Positions 1-7,660 of a stretch of DNA of 23,073 nucleotides are shown in pieces. A program made the translations under genes and the position numbers. Under the pieces are notes generated by a model, which had not been told where the DNA came from, did no database searches, and worked only from the letters and a program-made list of their open reading frames with translations. The stretch comes from an uncultured Prevotellaceae bacterium (GTDB lineage Bacteria > Bacteroidota > Bacteroidia > Bacteroidales > Muribaculaceae), in NCBI GenBank assembly GCA_937904375.1, contig CALDIG010000119.1, positions 1 through 23,073 on the forward strand, in the 5' to 3' direction. Numbering within the stretch: the stretch's first letter is position 1; every line of letters begins with the position of its first letter.

Positions 1-6
1 AGGAAA

Positions 7-48
7 GGAAACGAAAGTAGGTCAGAAAACTTTCGTTTCCCGACCTAC
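7..48. repeat. Nested inverted repeats (two competing stems)
   Basis: A perfect 12-bp inverted repeat (GGAAACGAAAGT at 7-18 against ACTTTCGTTTCC at 29-40) surrounds a 10-nt loop. A second arm pair, GTAGGTC at 17-23 and GACCTAC at 42-48, overlaps the first stem, so the two folds compete. A further small hairpin, CAAGTC-TTC-GACTTG, follows at 63-77. The gene they belong to, if any, lies outside the window to the left. They could be a terminator or a protein-binding site; no T-run of terminator type follows. Confidence 0.5.
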
Positions 49-90
49 TCGATTATGATAGACAAGTCTTCGACTTGCCAGCACTCCGCG

Positions 91-146
91 GCGACAGCTT
101 TATGTGAACTTTTGTTCTTTTGTCTAATCCCTTGCAGAGTGTGGGG
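91..146 (+). repeat. 56-bp direct repeat, copy 1
   Basis: This 56-bp stretch begins GCGACAGCTTTATGTG and ends AGAGTGTGGGG. It is repeated at 282-337 with a single C/T difference (position 130 against 321). The sequence on either side of the two copies is unrelated, so the boundaries are sharp. Neither copy encodes an obvious peptide. Confidence 0.8.
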
Positions 147-281
147 GCGCTTCGCTTAAAATTTAGACATAAGAACATAAGGACATATCTCAGCCACTTC
201 TCATTTTTTGACAGACACACTGACATACTGATCACACGTCTGTTTGTCTTTATGTCTGTTTGTCTAAAAAAATACTACGTT

Positions 282-337
282 GCGACAGCTTTATGTGAAC
301 TTTTGTTCTTTTGTCTAATCTCTTGCAGAGTGTGGGG
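282..337 (+). repeat. 56-bp direct repeat, copy 2
   Basis: Second copy of the element at 91-146, 55 of 56 bases identical. The distance between copy starts is 191 bp. Such closely spaced near-identical copies could recombine and delete the material between them. Confidence 0.8.
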
Positions 338-393
338 CAATTGTAATCGCAGTCAATTGTCGGTAATGAACAGTATCTAACGTGGGCAATGTC

Positions 394-411
394 TTGTCCT
401 TAATTGTCTTA
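394..411 (+). repeat. 18-bp dispersed motif, copy 1
   Basis: TTGTCCTTAATTGTCTTA here matches 21001-21018 at 17 of 18 bases. Both copies are intergenic and lie close to a gene end: about 20 bases past the R-M gene stop here, and 44 bases before the debranching-enzyme start at the other copy. The function is unknown. Confidence 0.45.
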
Positions 412-428
412 ACTACCTTTCCTGATGG

Positions 429-3197
429 TTATTGGGGATTTGTGAGTTTTTGGTAGAGTTCAAAGAGGCGGGCGACGCATTCGCTCTCGGTCATGGTGAT
501 AGGGAAGCCGTAGGCTGCCATCACTGCCTTGTCATTCTGCTGGTGTGCACGGCGCAGCTCAGGCGGCATCGTCAGCTCATCGTATAGGTCAGCCAGGCTG
601 CTGTCGAGGTACAGCGCACGAGCATCAAGTATTCCCTGTGCTGTCGCCGCTATCTTCTCACGCTGCTCATCGCTCACCTCGGGCCATGGGAAGTTGTTAT
701 AGACAATATCTTTGCTATAGCGATACCGTGACTCCAACCTTCCACAAACAACTCTCATCCACGCCATGTGGACATTGCTTTCCAAAACACCAAAATGATA
801 CAACGAAGCATCAGGAATGATTAAATTGGCATTTGTGGAAATTGAATTATTATTTATAAACCCCATAGGAATATATCTTCTTCTTTCAGAAGAAACACTT
901 GGTACTAATAAGTAATCATTATTAGAATGTCTTATTTCCTGAAAAAGATGAGGGGTTATAGCACTTTCTTGAGTAGCTTTTTTTGAGCTTGAGAGTCTTG
1001 AGTCTCTAACTTTTTCTACTCGTTCTCTAATAAAAGCAGAATTACGAATATCTTTTGGAGATGCATCAACAAGCCAGATACAATATCTTTTTTTGTTGTT
1101 TATAAATTCTGCTGCGCCAAGAACAGGCCTTATAAATTTTTCGATATTTGCTTCTCTTTCAATAGCTTGTTTTTTCTCTTCTTCTGTTAAGAAAAGAAAT
1201 CCACCGTCTGTTGGTTTGCTTCCATAGACCATTTTAGGCACATCACAAATAGCATTATTCCTGCTTTCCACAAAGACTTCAGGAGCCTCTATCAAATAAG
1301 GATTGATGTTCTGAACCTCCTTTTTCTTGTCGTTATCAAAAAGGAACTTTCTATTTTTTGTGTTGCTGAATCCAACTATAACGCAATGAACATGAGCCAT
1401 GTCGTTTGCCTCGCTATCCCATCGGAAAGTACGGTAAGCAAAATCAATGTGAATGTCGAATAGCTCCTTTAAAGGCTTCCAAATAAAGGCCACCTGCTCG
1501 CCTTGAGTGATACTATTAGTAGAGACAAGTGCAGCTCTAATTTTTGTGCCATTTAATAATTGTGCTGCTTTATAGTACCATCCTGCCACATAGTCTATCT
1601 TTCCAGCAGTTTTGAATGGTTTGCCTTTTTTGTCAACGAAAACACTTAAAATATCTTCTTTCTGTGCTTTGCTTTGGTTCGAGTAGCCTATAAACGGCGG
1701 ATTGCCGATAATATAATCAAGCTTATCTTTCGGCACCACTGTTTCCCAGTCGATTCGCAGGGCGTTGCCCTCATGGATATTGTCGTAGGTTTTCAGAGGC
1801 AGGAAGTCGATGTCGTGCTTTATGATGCGTTCGGTTTCGGCAAGCATCTGAGCCTCGGATATCCATAGTGCGGTAGTGGCGACCGTCACGGCAAAGTCAT
1901 TGATCTCTATGCCGTAGAACTGGTTGATATTGACCTTGATTGGATTTACCTCCTCAAAGCCTATCATCGCCTGACCGTAGGTCATGGCAGCCACCACCTC
2001 GTTCTCCAGTCGGCGCAACGACAGGTAAGTCTCGGTCAAGAAATTGCCCGAACCGCAAGCAGGGTCAAAGAATGTGAGGCTCGCCAGTTTATCTTGGAAA
2101 GCAGAGAGCTGTCGCTGACGGGTGCGTTCCACTTTCTCCTCCTTAATCTCGTCAAACTCCCGTTTGAGGTCATCGAGGAACAGGGGGTCTATCACCTTGT
2201 GGATGTTCTCGATGCTCGTGTAATGCATGCCACCGCTACGGCGCGTCTCGGGGTTGAGGGTGCTCTCAAACACGGCACCGAAGATTGTCGGACTTATCTC
2301 GCTCCAGTCGAAGTCGAGCGACGCACGTTGCAGCAGCAGTTCGCAGAGTTCTGGTGTGAATTGAGGAATATCCACCTGCTCGGCAAAGAGTCCACCGTTG
2401 GTATATGGAAACGCCTTAAGCTCGTCACGCAGAAAACGGCTCCGTTTTTCTGTTGGTGTGTTCAGCACTTCAAAGAGATCACGTAGGGTGCTGCGCATCA
2501 TCTCAGGTTCATGCTTTACAAGATAGTCATGGAACTGGTCACGGGTGAATATGCCGGCATCCTCGGCGTATAGGCAGAACACCAGTCGCACGCACAGGAT
2601 GTTCAGTTGCCGCAGGGTGTCAGGGTCGCTGTCGCCATATTGTGCCAGCAGAGCGTCATAAATCTCGCCTATTATCTCGCCGGCCTGCATCGACACCTCC
2701 ATCTCACGGGAAAGGTGCTCGCTGCGTGTGTCCACGAGGAACTGCAGGCGGTAGTATTCCTTCTCCAGGTTCTCCAGCAGTATCTGCTCAGGCTCGCAGT
2801 TCGGTTGCTCCATGTCATAAACCAGGAACTCCTTGAAGTTGCTCACCACCACCCATCGGGGGTGTTCACTACGAGGCAGTTCCGTTATGTAACGTTTCGC
2901 TTGTTGGAACGGAGTCAGCAGTGTCCCATCACTTTGACGTATCGGTTTCCGAAGGTCCTTATCGATGCTTTTCTGCTCGATCAGAACTTCCGTTTTAGGT
3001 ATTCGTCCATCAATGAATGCTGTGTGGTCCAGATGCACCTGGTTTTCAAAAATTATGAAGTCGGCAGGATGTTCCACGCCATACACTTCACCCAGCAGTT
3101 GCATCCAGAACGGTTGGCTTTCGCCTTTCTCATAGCCGCGGCCAGCCCACTTTTCAGCAAACTCACGCGCTGCATTCCTTTGTTGTTTATCTGTCAT
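429..3197 (-). CDS. MmeI-like type IIL restriction-modification enzyme (fused nuclease, methyltransferase and specificity)
   Basis: This 922-aa protein is close in length to MmeI (about 919 aa). It probably cuts and methylates DNA with one polypeptide. The N-terminus carries a PD-(D/E)XK nuclease signature, D63 with E74-Q-K76, spaced much as in MmeI. A helical linker follows. The N6-adenine methyltransferase has motif I FDPACGSGNF (residues 377-386) and motif IV NPPF (499-502). Target recognition should lie in about 510-815, and the conserved C-terminal part starts near the NNFPWPEVSDEQ segment. I chose the ATG at 3197, which reads MTDKQQRNAAREF. The open frame runs on upstream to 3494 but only through AT-rich promoter DNA. 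A TATCTTTG -7 box sits 26 nt upstream of the start. Residues about 503-815 are encoded by far more AT-rich DNA than the rest, suggesting exchange of the specificity region. No separate methylase gene is expected for this family. Family call is confident; the recognition site cannot be read. Confidence 0.85.
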   Translation of the reverse strand: MTDKQQRNAAREFAEKWAGRGYEKGESQPFWMQLLGEVYGVEHPADFIIFENQVHLDHTAFIDGRIPKTEVLIEQKSIDKDLRKPIRQSDGTLLTPFQQAKRYITELPRSEHPRWVVVSNFKEFLVYDMEQPNCEPEQILLENLEKEYYRLQFLVDTRSEHLSREMEVSMQAGEIIGEIYDALLAQYGDSDPDTLRQLNILCVRLVFCLYAEDAGIFTRDQFHDYLVKHEPEMMRSTLRDLFEVLNTPTEKRSRFLRDELKAFPYTNGGLFAEQVDIPQFTPELCELLLQRASLDFDWSEISPTIFGAVFESTLNPETRRSGGMHYTSIENIHKVIDPLFLDDLKREFDEIKEEKVERTRQRQLSAFQDKLASLTFFDPACGSGNFLTETYLSLRRLENEVVAAMTYGQAMIGFEEVNPIKVNINQFYGIEINDFAVTVATTALWISEAQMLAETERIIKHDIDFLPLKTYDNIHEGNALRIDWETVVPKDKLDYIIGNPPFIGYSNQSKAQKEDILSVFVDKKGKPFKTAGKIDYVAGWYYKAAQLLNGTKIRAALVSTNSITQGEQVAFIWKPLKELFDIHIDFAYRTFRWDSEANDMAHVHCVIVGFSNTKNRKFLFDNDKKKEVQNINPYLIEAPEVFVESRNNAICDVPKMVYGSKPTDGGFLFLTEEEKKQAIEREANIEKFIRPVLGAAEFINNKKRYCIWLVDASPKDIRNSAFIRERVEKVRDSRLSSSKKATQESAITPHLFQEIRHSNNDYLLVPSVSSERRRYIPMGFINNNSISTNANLIIPDASLYHFGVLESNVHMAWMRVVCGRLESRYRYSKDIVYNNFPWPEVSDEQREKIAATAQGILDARALYLDSSLADLYDELTMPPELRRAHQQNDKAVMAAYGFPITMTESECVARLFELYQKLTNPQ

Positions 3198-3222
3198 AAT
3201 TATATTAATGGTTACAAGATTG

Positions 3223-3230
3223 CAAAGATA
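3223..3230 (-). promoter_or_regulatory. Candidate -7 box of the R-M gene
   Basis: On the minus strand the bases read TATCTTTG, a perfect match to the Bacteroidetes TAnnTTTG -7 consensus, followed by CA. It lies 26 nt before the ATG at 3197. A clean TTTG -33 element at the usual distance is not obvious, so the call rests on the -7 box and its location. Confidence 0.45.
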
Positions 3231-3440
3231 CGAAATTATCCCGATTATAAGCCAGTCGAAATAAAGAAATTGACTTTTTAGAGGAAAAATACAAAAATCG
3301 ATGAGAAGGATAAATAATCTTACTGATGATTTAGTAAGTGATAAGTCATAAGTGTTAATTGGGCTGCCCTTTTTTGTTATAGAAAAAAGTTGTACCGTTG
3401 CATAAATGTAGGCGGCGCCTCGGAAAAACTCAAAACAAGT

Positions 3441-3472
3441 TTTGGTTTTTCTCTCGGCTTGCACTAACTTTG
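3441..3472 (+). promoter_or_regulatory. rlmD promoter, TTTG-N20-TAACTTTG
   Basis: TTTG at 3441-3444 and TAACTTTG at 3465-3472 are separated by 20 nt, matching the Bacteroidetes -33/-7 consensus exactly. Transcription would start near 3479, giving a leader of about 24 nt before the GTG start of rlmD. An imperfect palindrome (3424-3436 against 3439-3450) overlaps the -33 element. Confidence 0.65.
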
Positions 3473-3502
3473 CACATTTAAAATTTAAAAGCATTAATTC
3501 AC

Positions 3503-4915
3503 GTGGGAAAGAAGAAAAATTTGCCTCTGCTGGAGGATTTTGAGATAACTGGTGTGGCTGCCGAGGGCAAGAGCTTGGGTCGCTGGAACGACATGGTGGT
3601 GTTTGTGCCTTACGGTGCGCCGGGCGACATTGCCCGTGTGAAGATTACCCGCAAGAAACACAGCTTTTGCGAGGGGGTGATTGATGAACTCATTAAGCCC
3701 AGCGAGGTGCGTGTGGAGCCTATGTGCCAGCATTTTGGGGTGTGCGGCGGCTGCAAGTGGCAGCACCTGCCTTATGAGTATCAGCTCAAGTGCAAGCAGC
3801 AGCAGGTGGTCGATGCCCTGGAGCGCATTGCTAAGGTGCCGTTGCCCGAGATTTCGCCGATTCTGGGCTCGAAAAAGACGACTTTCTACCGCAACAAATT
3901 GGAGTTCACCTTCTCTAACAAATGCTGGCTCACCACCGAGCAGATGCGCAGCGGCGAGGAGTTCCCCAACCGCAACGCTGTGGGCTTCCACATCCCTGGC
4001 GGCTTCGACAAGGTGCTCAACATCGAGAAATGCTGGCTCCAGGACGACATCAGCAACCAGATGCGCCTCTTCCTGCGCGACTATGCCCAAGAGCGCGGCT
4101 ACACGTTCTACGACATCCGCAACAACGTGGGGTTTATGCGCATGATGATGGTGCGCACCGCCAGCACAGGCGAACTGATGCTTGTGGTGGTCTTTGGCGA
4201 GGACAACCGTGACGCCATCGACGACGTGATGGGCGCCTTGAAAGAGCGTTTCCCGCAGATCACTTCGCTCATGTATGTCATCAACCTCAAGGTCAATGAC
4301 TCGCTTGGCGACCAGGAGTTTGTCCTTTACAGCGGCCGCGACTACATCGAGGAGGAGATGGAAGGGCTCAAGTTCCGTGTGGGACCAAAGTCGTTCTACC
4401 AGACCAACAGCGAGCAAGCCTACGAACTTTATAAGGTGGCACGTGATTTTGCGGGGCTCACCGGCAACGAGCTCGTCTATGACCTCTACACCGGCACTGG
4501 CACTATCGCCAATTTCGTGTCGCGCCAGGCGCGTGAGGTGATAGGTATCGAATACGTCCCCGAGGCGATTGAGGACGCAAAACTCAACTCCGAGGTCAAC
4601 GGCATCACAAACACTAAGTTCTTTGCTGGCGACATGAAAGACGTGCTTACGGGCGAGTTTGTGGCTAAGCACGGCATCCCCGACGTGATGATAGTTGACC
4701 CGCCGCGCGCCGGAATGCACGAGGATGTGGTGCGTGTGATTCTCGATGCCGAGCCGCAGCGCATCGTGTATGTGAGCTGCAACCCCGCCACCCAGGCTCG
4801 CGACCTCGCAATGCTCGACGTGAAATATCGTGTCGAGGCTGTGCAGCCAGTGGATATGTTCCCTCACACCCACCATGTGGAGAATGTGGTGCTGTTAAGG
4901 AAAAAGCTAGGATAG
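3503..4915 (+). CDS. rlmD: 23S rRNA (uracil-5-)-methyltransferase RlmD/RumA family
   Basis: This 470-aa enzyme transfers a methyl group from S-adenosylmethionine to C5 of a uracil, in this family usually in 23S rRNA. A TRAM RNA-binding domain covers about residues 10-70. Four cysteines placed as in the [4Fe-4S] cluster of RumA are visible: C75, C81, C84 and C177. The Rossmann methyltransferase core starts at LVYDLYTGTGTIA, and the catalytic nucleophile is C426 in VYVSCNPATQARDL, near the C-terminus as expected. The start is a GTG in TTCACGTGGGAAAG, placed by the promoter 30 nt upstream and by the family's N-terminal length. Bacteroidetes carry several TrmA/RlmD paralogues, so the exact target uridine is inferred. 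The stop codon runs into a 10-bp tandem repeat, and the DUF5686 gene begins 32 nt later, probably on the same transcript. Confidence 0.9.
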   Translation: MGKKKNLPLLEDFEITGVAAEGKSLGRWNDMVVFVPYGAPGDIARVKITRKKHSFCEGVIDELIKPSEVRVEPMCQHFGVCGGCKWQHLPYEYQLKCKQQQVVDALERIAKVPLPEISPILGSKKTTFYRNKLEFTFSNKCWLTTEQMRSGEEFPNRNAVGFHIPGGFDKVLNIEKCWLQDDISNQMRLFLRDYAQERGYTFYDIRNNVGFMRMMMVRTASTGELMLVVVFGEDNRDAIDDVMGALKERFPQITSLMYVINLKVNDSLGDQEFVLYSGRDYIEEEMEGLKFRVGPKSFYQTNSEQAYELYKVARDFAGLTGNELVYDLYTGTGTIANFVSRQAREVIGIEYVPEAIEDAKLNSEVNGITNTKFFAGDMKDVLTGEFVAKHGIPDVMIVDPPRAGMHEDVVRVILDAEPQRIVYVSCNPATQARDLAMLDVKYRVEAVQPVDMFPHTHHVENVVLLRKKLG

Positions 4916-4963
4916 GAATGGCTAGGAATAGCTAGGAATGGCTAGGAATGGCTAGGAATAACT
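4914..4963 (+). repeat. 10-bp tandem repeat, five copies
   Basis: Five head-to-tail copies of AGGAATGGCT (4914-4923, 4924-4933, 4934-4943, 4944-4953, 4954-4963) occur, with one to two substitutions in copies 2 and 5. The array starts on the last two bases of the rlmD stop codon and runs over the predicted start of the DUF5686 gene. Copies 1, 3 and 4 each contain an ATG; only the one at 4948 opens the long frame. The ATG at 4918 is in the same frame but meets a stop after five codons. Confidence 0.85.
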
Positions 4964-7548
4964 CAAAGAAATTAAAAGAAACTGAAAGAAACGAATTGAA
5001 GGCTAGGGGATATATCTTGGTTTTGGTGATGATGGTCATCGCGCTGGCGGCTCAGGGACAGCAGCCGGGGGATGGCTACACGCGCATCAAGGGCGTGGTC
5101 ACCGACTCAGTGACTGGCGAGGGAATGCCCTACGCCCAGATTTTCCTTATAGGCTCACAGACTGGCGCTTTGACCAACGAGCAAGGCGGCTTTACCATTG
5201 TCACTGGCGTGAAGTTTGAGAAACTCAGGGTCGATGTCGTTGGCTATCAGACGAAAGAGATAAAGGTGCCTCTTGGCGAATACACTGAGTTGGAAATCAA
5301 GCTGGTGCCTACCTCTGTGATGCTCAACGAGGTGATAGTCAAGAAGACCGCCAAGTATGTCAAGAAGGGCAACCCTGCGGTGGCGTTTGTCGAGAAGCTG
5401 CGTGCAAGGCGCAATATGTACAGCCCTCGCGACCACGACTATTACAACTACGACAAGTATGAAAAGGTGTCGTTTGGCCTCAACAATTTCAACTCGTCGA
5501 GCACTAAGAACCTGATTGCCCAAAATTTCAAGTTCCTGAAAGAGTACATCGACACCTGCGATGTCACGGGCAAGATGATATTGCCGCTCTCCATTCAGGA
5601 GAAGGTGTCGCAGGAGCATTACCGCAAGTCGCCGTCAACGCACCGCGAGGTGGTGACGGCAACCAATCATGCCGGCATCGACGACCAGCACGACACCGAG
5701 AGCATCAAGAAGTTCATTGACGACATCTTCCGTGAGATAGACATCTTCAGCAACGACATCACCTTCATGCAGAACCGCTTTGTGAGTCCGCTCTCGAGCA
5801 TAGGCACCGACTTCTACAAGTATTACCTCGACACGGTGATGGTCGATGGCGTGCAGTGCTATGAACTCTCGTTCACGCCGTTCACCACCGAGACTTTCGG
5901 GTTCACGGGCCGCCTTTATGTGCCTGCCAACGATACAACGATGTTCATCTCAAGTATCAAGATGAACGTGCCCCGCACCATTAACCTCAACTATGTGAAG
6001 CAGGTGTATCTTGAGCAGGACTATATCAAGGCTCCCGATGGCAGCCGCCTCAAGATTCGTGACGACGTGATGGTTGAGCTGCAGATTGCTCCTAAGACTC
6101 CCGAGCTCTATGGTCGCCGGCAGACGTTCTACGACGGTCACAACTTCAAGCAGCCTAAAGACATGACAATCTTTGAAGGAAATGCCGAGGTGCTGACAAA
6201 TCAGGTCAAGGAGCAAGACGAGAACTACTGGGTGGCGCACCGTCCTGTGGTGGCGGTGAAAGACGAGCACACCGTCAAGGATATGCTGGCTCGGCTGCGG
6301 CAGTCTAAGCTCTTCTACTGGTGCGAGAAGGTGGTGGTGACGCTGGTGAGCGGTTACATCAACACCAATGCCAATGCCAAAGAGAGCCGTTTTGACATAG
6401 GACCGATGAACACCCTCATCAGCGGCAATTCCCTTGAGGGCGTGCGACTTAGAGTTGGTGGCATGACAACGGCAAAGTTGAGCCCTCGATGGTTTGGCAA
6501 GTTCTATGTCGCCTACGGCACACGCGATGAGCGGTTCAAGTATATGGGTCAGCTCGAATATTCGTTTGTCGATAAGAAGAAACATCCTAATGAGTTTCCT
6601 GTCAAATCGCTGCGGCTCATGCACCGCTACGATGTCGATAAGCTCGGTCAGCACTATCTTTACACTAATCCCGACAATGTGTTCCTTGCCCTGAAGCGCC
6701 AGAAGGACGACAAGATGATTTACTTGCGCGAGACGCTTCTAGAGTACAAACTTGAGACGCAATCGGGATTCTCGGTGACTGCCAATGTGCAGCACCAGCG
6801 CCATGAGGCGTCACGCTTCCTGCCGTTCGTCGATGGCAACGGCAACACCTATGGGCATTACAACACGGCAGGTTTCCAAGTCACTCTGCGCTATGCGCCG
6901 GGCGAGAAATTCTACCAGACGCGCTCGTTCCGCATTCCTATCAATCAGGACGCGCCAGTGTTTACCCTCTCTCACACCTTCATGCCGCGAGGATTCTTGG
7001 GCAGCGACTACACTATCAACAAGACCGAGGCGGGGGTGCAAAAGCGGTTCTGGTTCTCGGCGTTTGGATATACCGACATCATCGTCAAGGCGGGAAAAGT
7101 GTGGAGCACAGTGCCTTATCCCGAACTCCTATTGCCTAACGCCAATCTCTCCTATACCATTCAGCCCGAGTCGTTTGCGCTCATGAACGCTATGGAGTTT
7201 GTCAATGACCAATACCTGTCGTGGGATGTGACCTATTGGATTAACGGTGCCATCCTAAACCGCATTCCGCTGCTCAAGAAGCTAAAGATGAGAGAGGTGG
7301 TGTCGTTCAGGGGATTATGGGGCAAGTTGACCGACAAAAACGACCCGTCGCAGCATCCAGAACTGCTGCAATTCCCCGCCAATGCCCTCTGCCTGAAAAT
7401 GGGAAAAAGACCTTACATGGAGATTGGAGTAGGGCTTGATAACATCCTCACCTTCTTGCGAGTAGATTACGTGTGGCGCATCAACTACCGCGACAACCCC
7501 GGCATCAACCGCAGCGGCGTCCGCATCCAGCTCCACTTCACGTTCTGA
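4948..7548 (+). CDS. DUF5686 / carboxypeptidase-regulatory-like outer-membrane protein
   Basis: This 866-aa protein belongs to the Bacteroidetes family with a carboxypeptidase-D regulatory-like (CNA-B-like) domain followed by DUF5686. A basic N-terminus precedes a hydrophobic segment, ILVLVMMVIALAAQG (residues 23-37), which looks like a signal peptide. The regulatory-like beta domain spans about 46-130 (RIKGVVTDSVTGEGMPYAQI onward) and resembles the plug-side extension of TonB-dependent receptors. The rest is rich in alternating beta strands and ends in RIQLHFTF, with the terminal aromatic typical of outer-membrane barrels. The substrate and role are not known for the family; it has no TonB box that I can see. 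The start at 4948 lies inside a tandem repeat, so a later start (for example the Met-Met at residues 28-29) cannot be excluded, though that would remove the basic end of the signal peptide. It is probably cotranscribed with rlmD. Confidence 0.8.
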   Translation: MARNNSKKLKETERNELKARGYILVLVMMVIALAAQGQQPGDGYTRIKGVVTDSVTGEGMPYAQIFLIGSQTGALTNEQGGFTIVTGVKFEKLRVDVVGYQTKEIKVPLGEYTELEIKLVPTSVMLNEVIVKKTAKYVKKGNPAVAFVEKLRARRNMYSPRDHDYYNYDKYEKVSFGLNNFNSSSTKNLIAQNFKFLKEYIDTCDVTGKMILPLSIQEKVSQEHYRKSPSTHREVVTATNHAGIDDQHDTESIKKFIDDIFREIDIFSNDITFMQNRFVSPLSSIGTDFYKYYLDTVMVDGVQCYELSFTPFTTETFGFTGRLYVPANDTTMFISSIKMNVPRTINLNYVKQVYLEQDYIKAPDGSRLKIRDDVMVELQIAPKTPELYGRRQTFYDGHNFKQPKDMTIFEGNAEVLTNQVKEQDENYWVAHRPVVAVKDEHTVKDMLARLRQSKLFYWCEKVVVTLVSGYINTNANAKESRFDIGPMNTLISGNSLEGVRLRVGGMTTAKLSPRWFGKFYVAYGTRDERFKYMGQLEYSFVDKKKHPNEFPVKSLRLMHRYDVDKLGQHYLYTNPDNVFLALKRQKDDKMIYLRETLLEYKLETQSGFSVTANVQHQRHEASRFLPFVDGNGNTYGHYNTAGFQVTLRYAPGEKFYQTRSFRIPINQDAPVFTLSHTFMPRGFLGSDYTINKTEAGVQKRFWFSAFGYTDIIVKAGKVWSTVPYPELLLPNANLSYTIQPESFALMNAMEFVNDQYLSWDVTYWINGAILNRIPLLKKLKMREVVSFRGLWGKLTDKNDPSQHPELLQFPANALCLKMGKRPYMEIGVGLDNILTFLRVDYVWRINYRDNPGINRSGVRIQLHFTF

Positions 7549-7605
7549 TTGACTATGAGTCAAAATTCGGAATTTTTTGAAGTTCCCCCTCTAAGGTAGA
7601 TCTAT

Positions 7606-7638
7606 AATAAACGCATCTCAAGAAGAGATGCGTTTATT
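7606..7638. terminator. Bidirectional terminator between convergent genes
   Basis: A perfect 14-bp stem (AATAAACGCATCTC at 7606-7619 against 7625-7638) closes a 5-nt AAGAA loop. The stem ends in A/T-rich bases on both sides, so it can act on both strands. It sits 57 nt after the DUF5686 stop and 22 nt after the end of the minus-strand GH31 gene, exactly where two convergent transcripts would have to end. Confidence 0.85.
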
Positions 7639-7660
7639 GTAAGTGATATTTAAGCAACCC

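Larger units (their letters stand above)
1..428. other. Repeat-rich intergenic stretch, no gene seen
   Basis: I see no convincing coding sequence here; two small open frames (53-235 minus and 120-380 plus) resemble no known protein and lie over the repeats. The stretch holds nested inverted repeats near its left end, two copies of a 56-bp direct repeat, and a duplicated GTCTGTTTGTCT at 238-249 and 254-265. It also has a TTGTCCTTAATTGTCTTA motif at 394-411 that recurs ahead of the debranching-enzyme gene. It lies downstream of the minus-strand R-M gene, so it could contain that gene's transcript end, but no clear terminator is visible next to the stop codon. Confidence 0.7.
3198..3502. other. 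Divergent intergenic promoter region
   Basis: This gap separates the minus-strand R-M gene from the plus-strand rlmD. It holds one promoter candidate per direction and an imperfect palindrome over the rlmD -33 element. The stretch 3290-3400 is AT-rich with short repeats of TAAGTGATAAGTCATAAGTG type. No gene is supported here. Confidence 0.7.

Noticed and set aside
3198..3494. N-terminal extension of the R-M gene
   Set aside because: The frame is open by chance through AT-rich promoter DNA. MmeI-like proteins start near MTDKQQ and the TATCTTTG box lies inside the extension.
3494..4876. 460-codon minus-strand open frame opposite rlmD
   Set aside because: It is antisense to a well-supported RlmD family gene, has no recognisable domain and a His/Val-rich composition typical of antisense frames in GC-rich genes.
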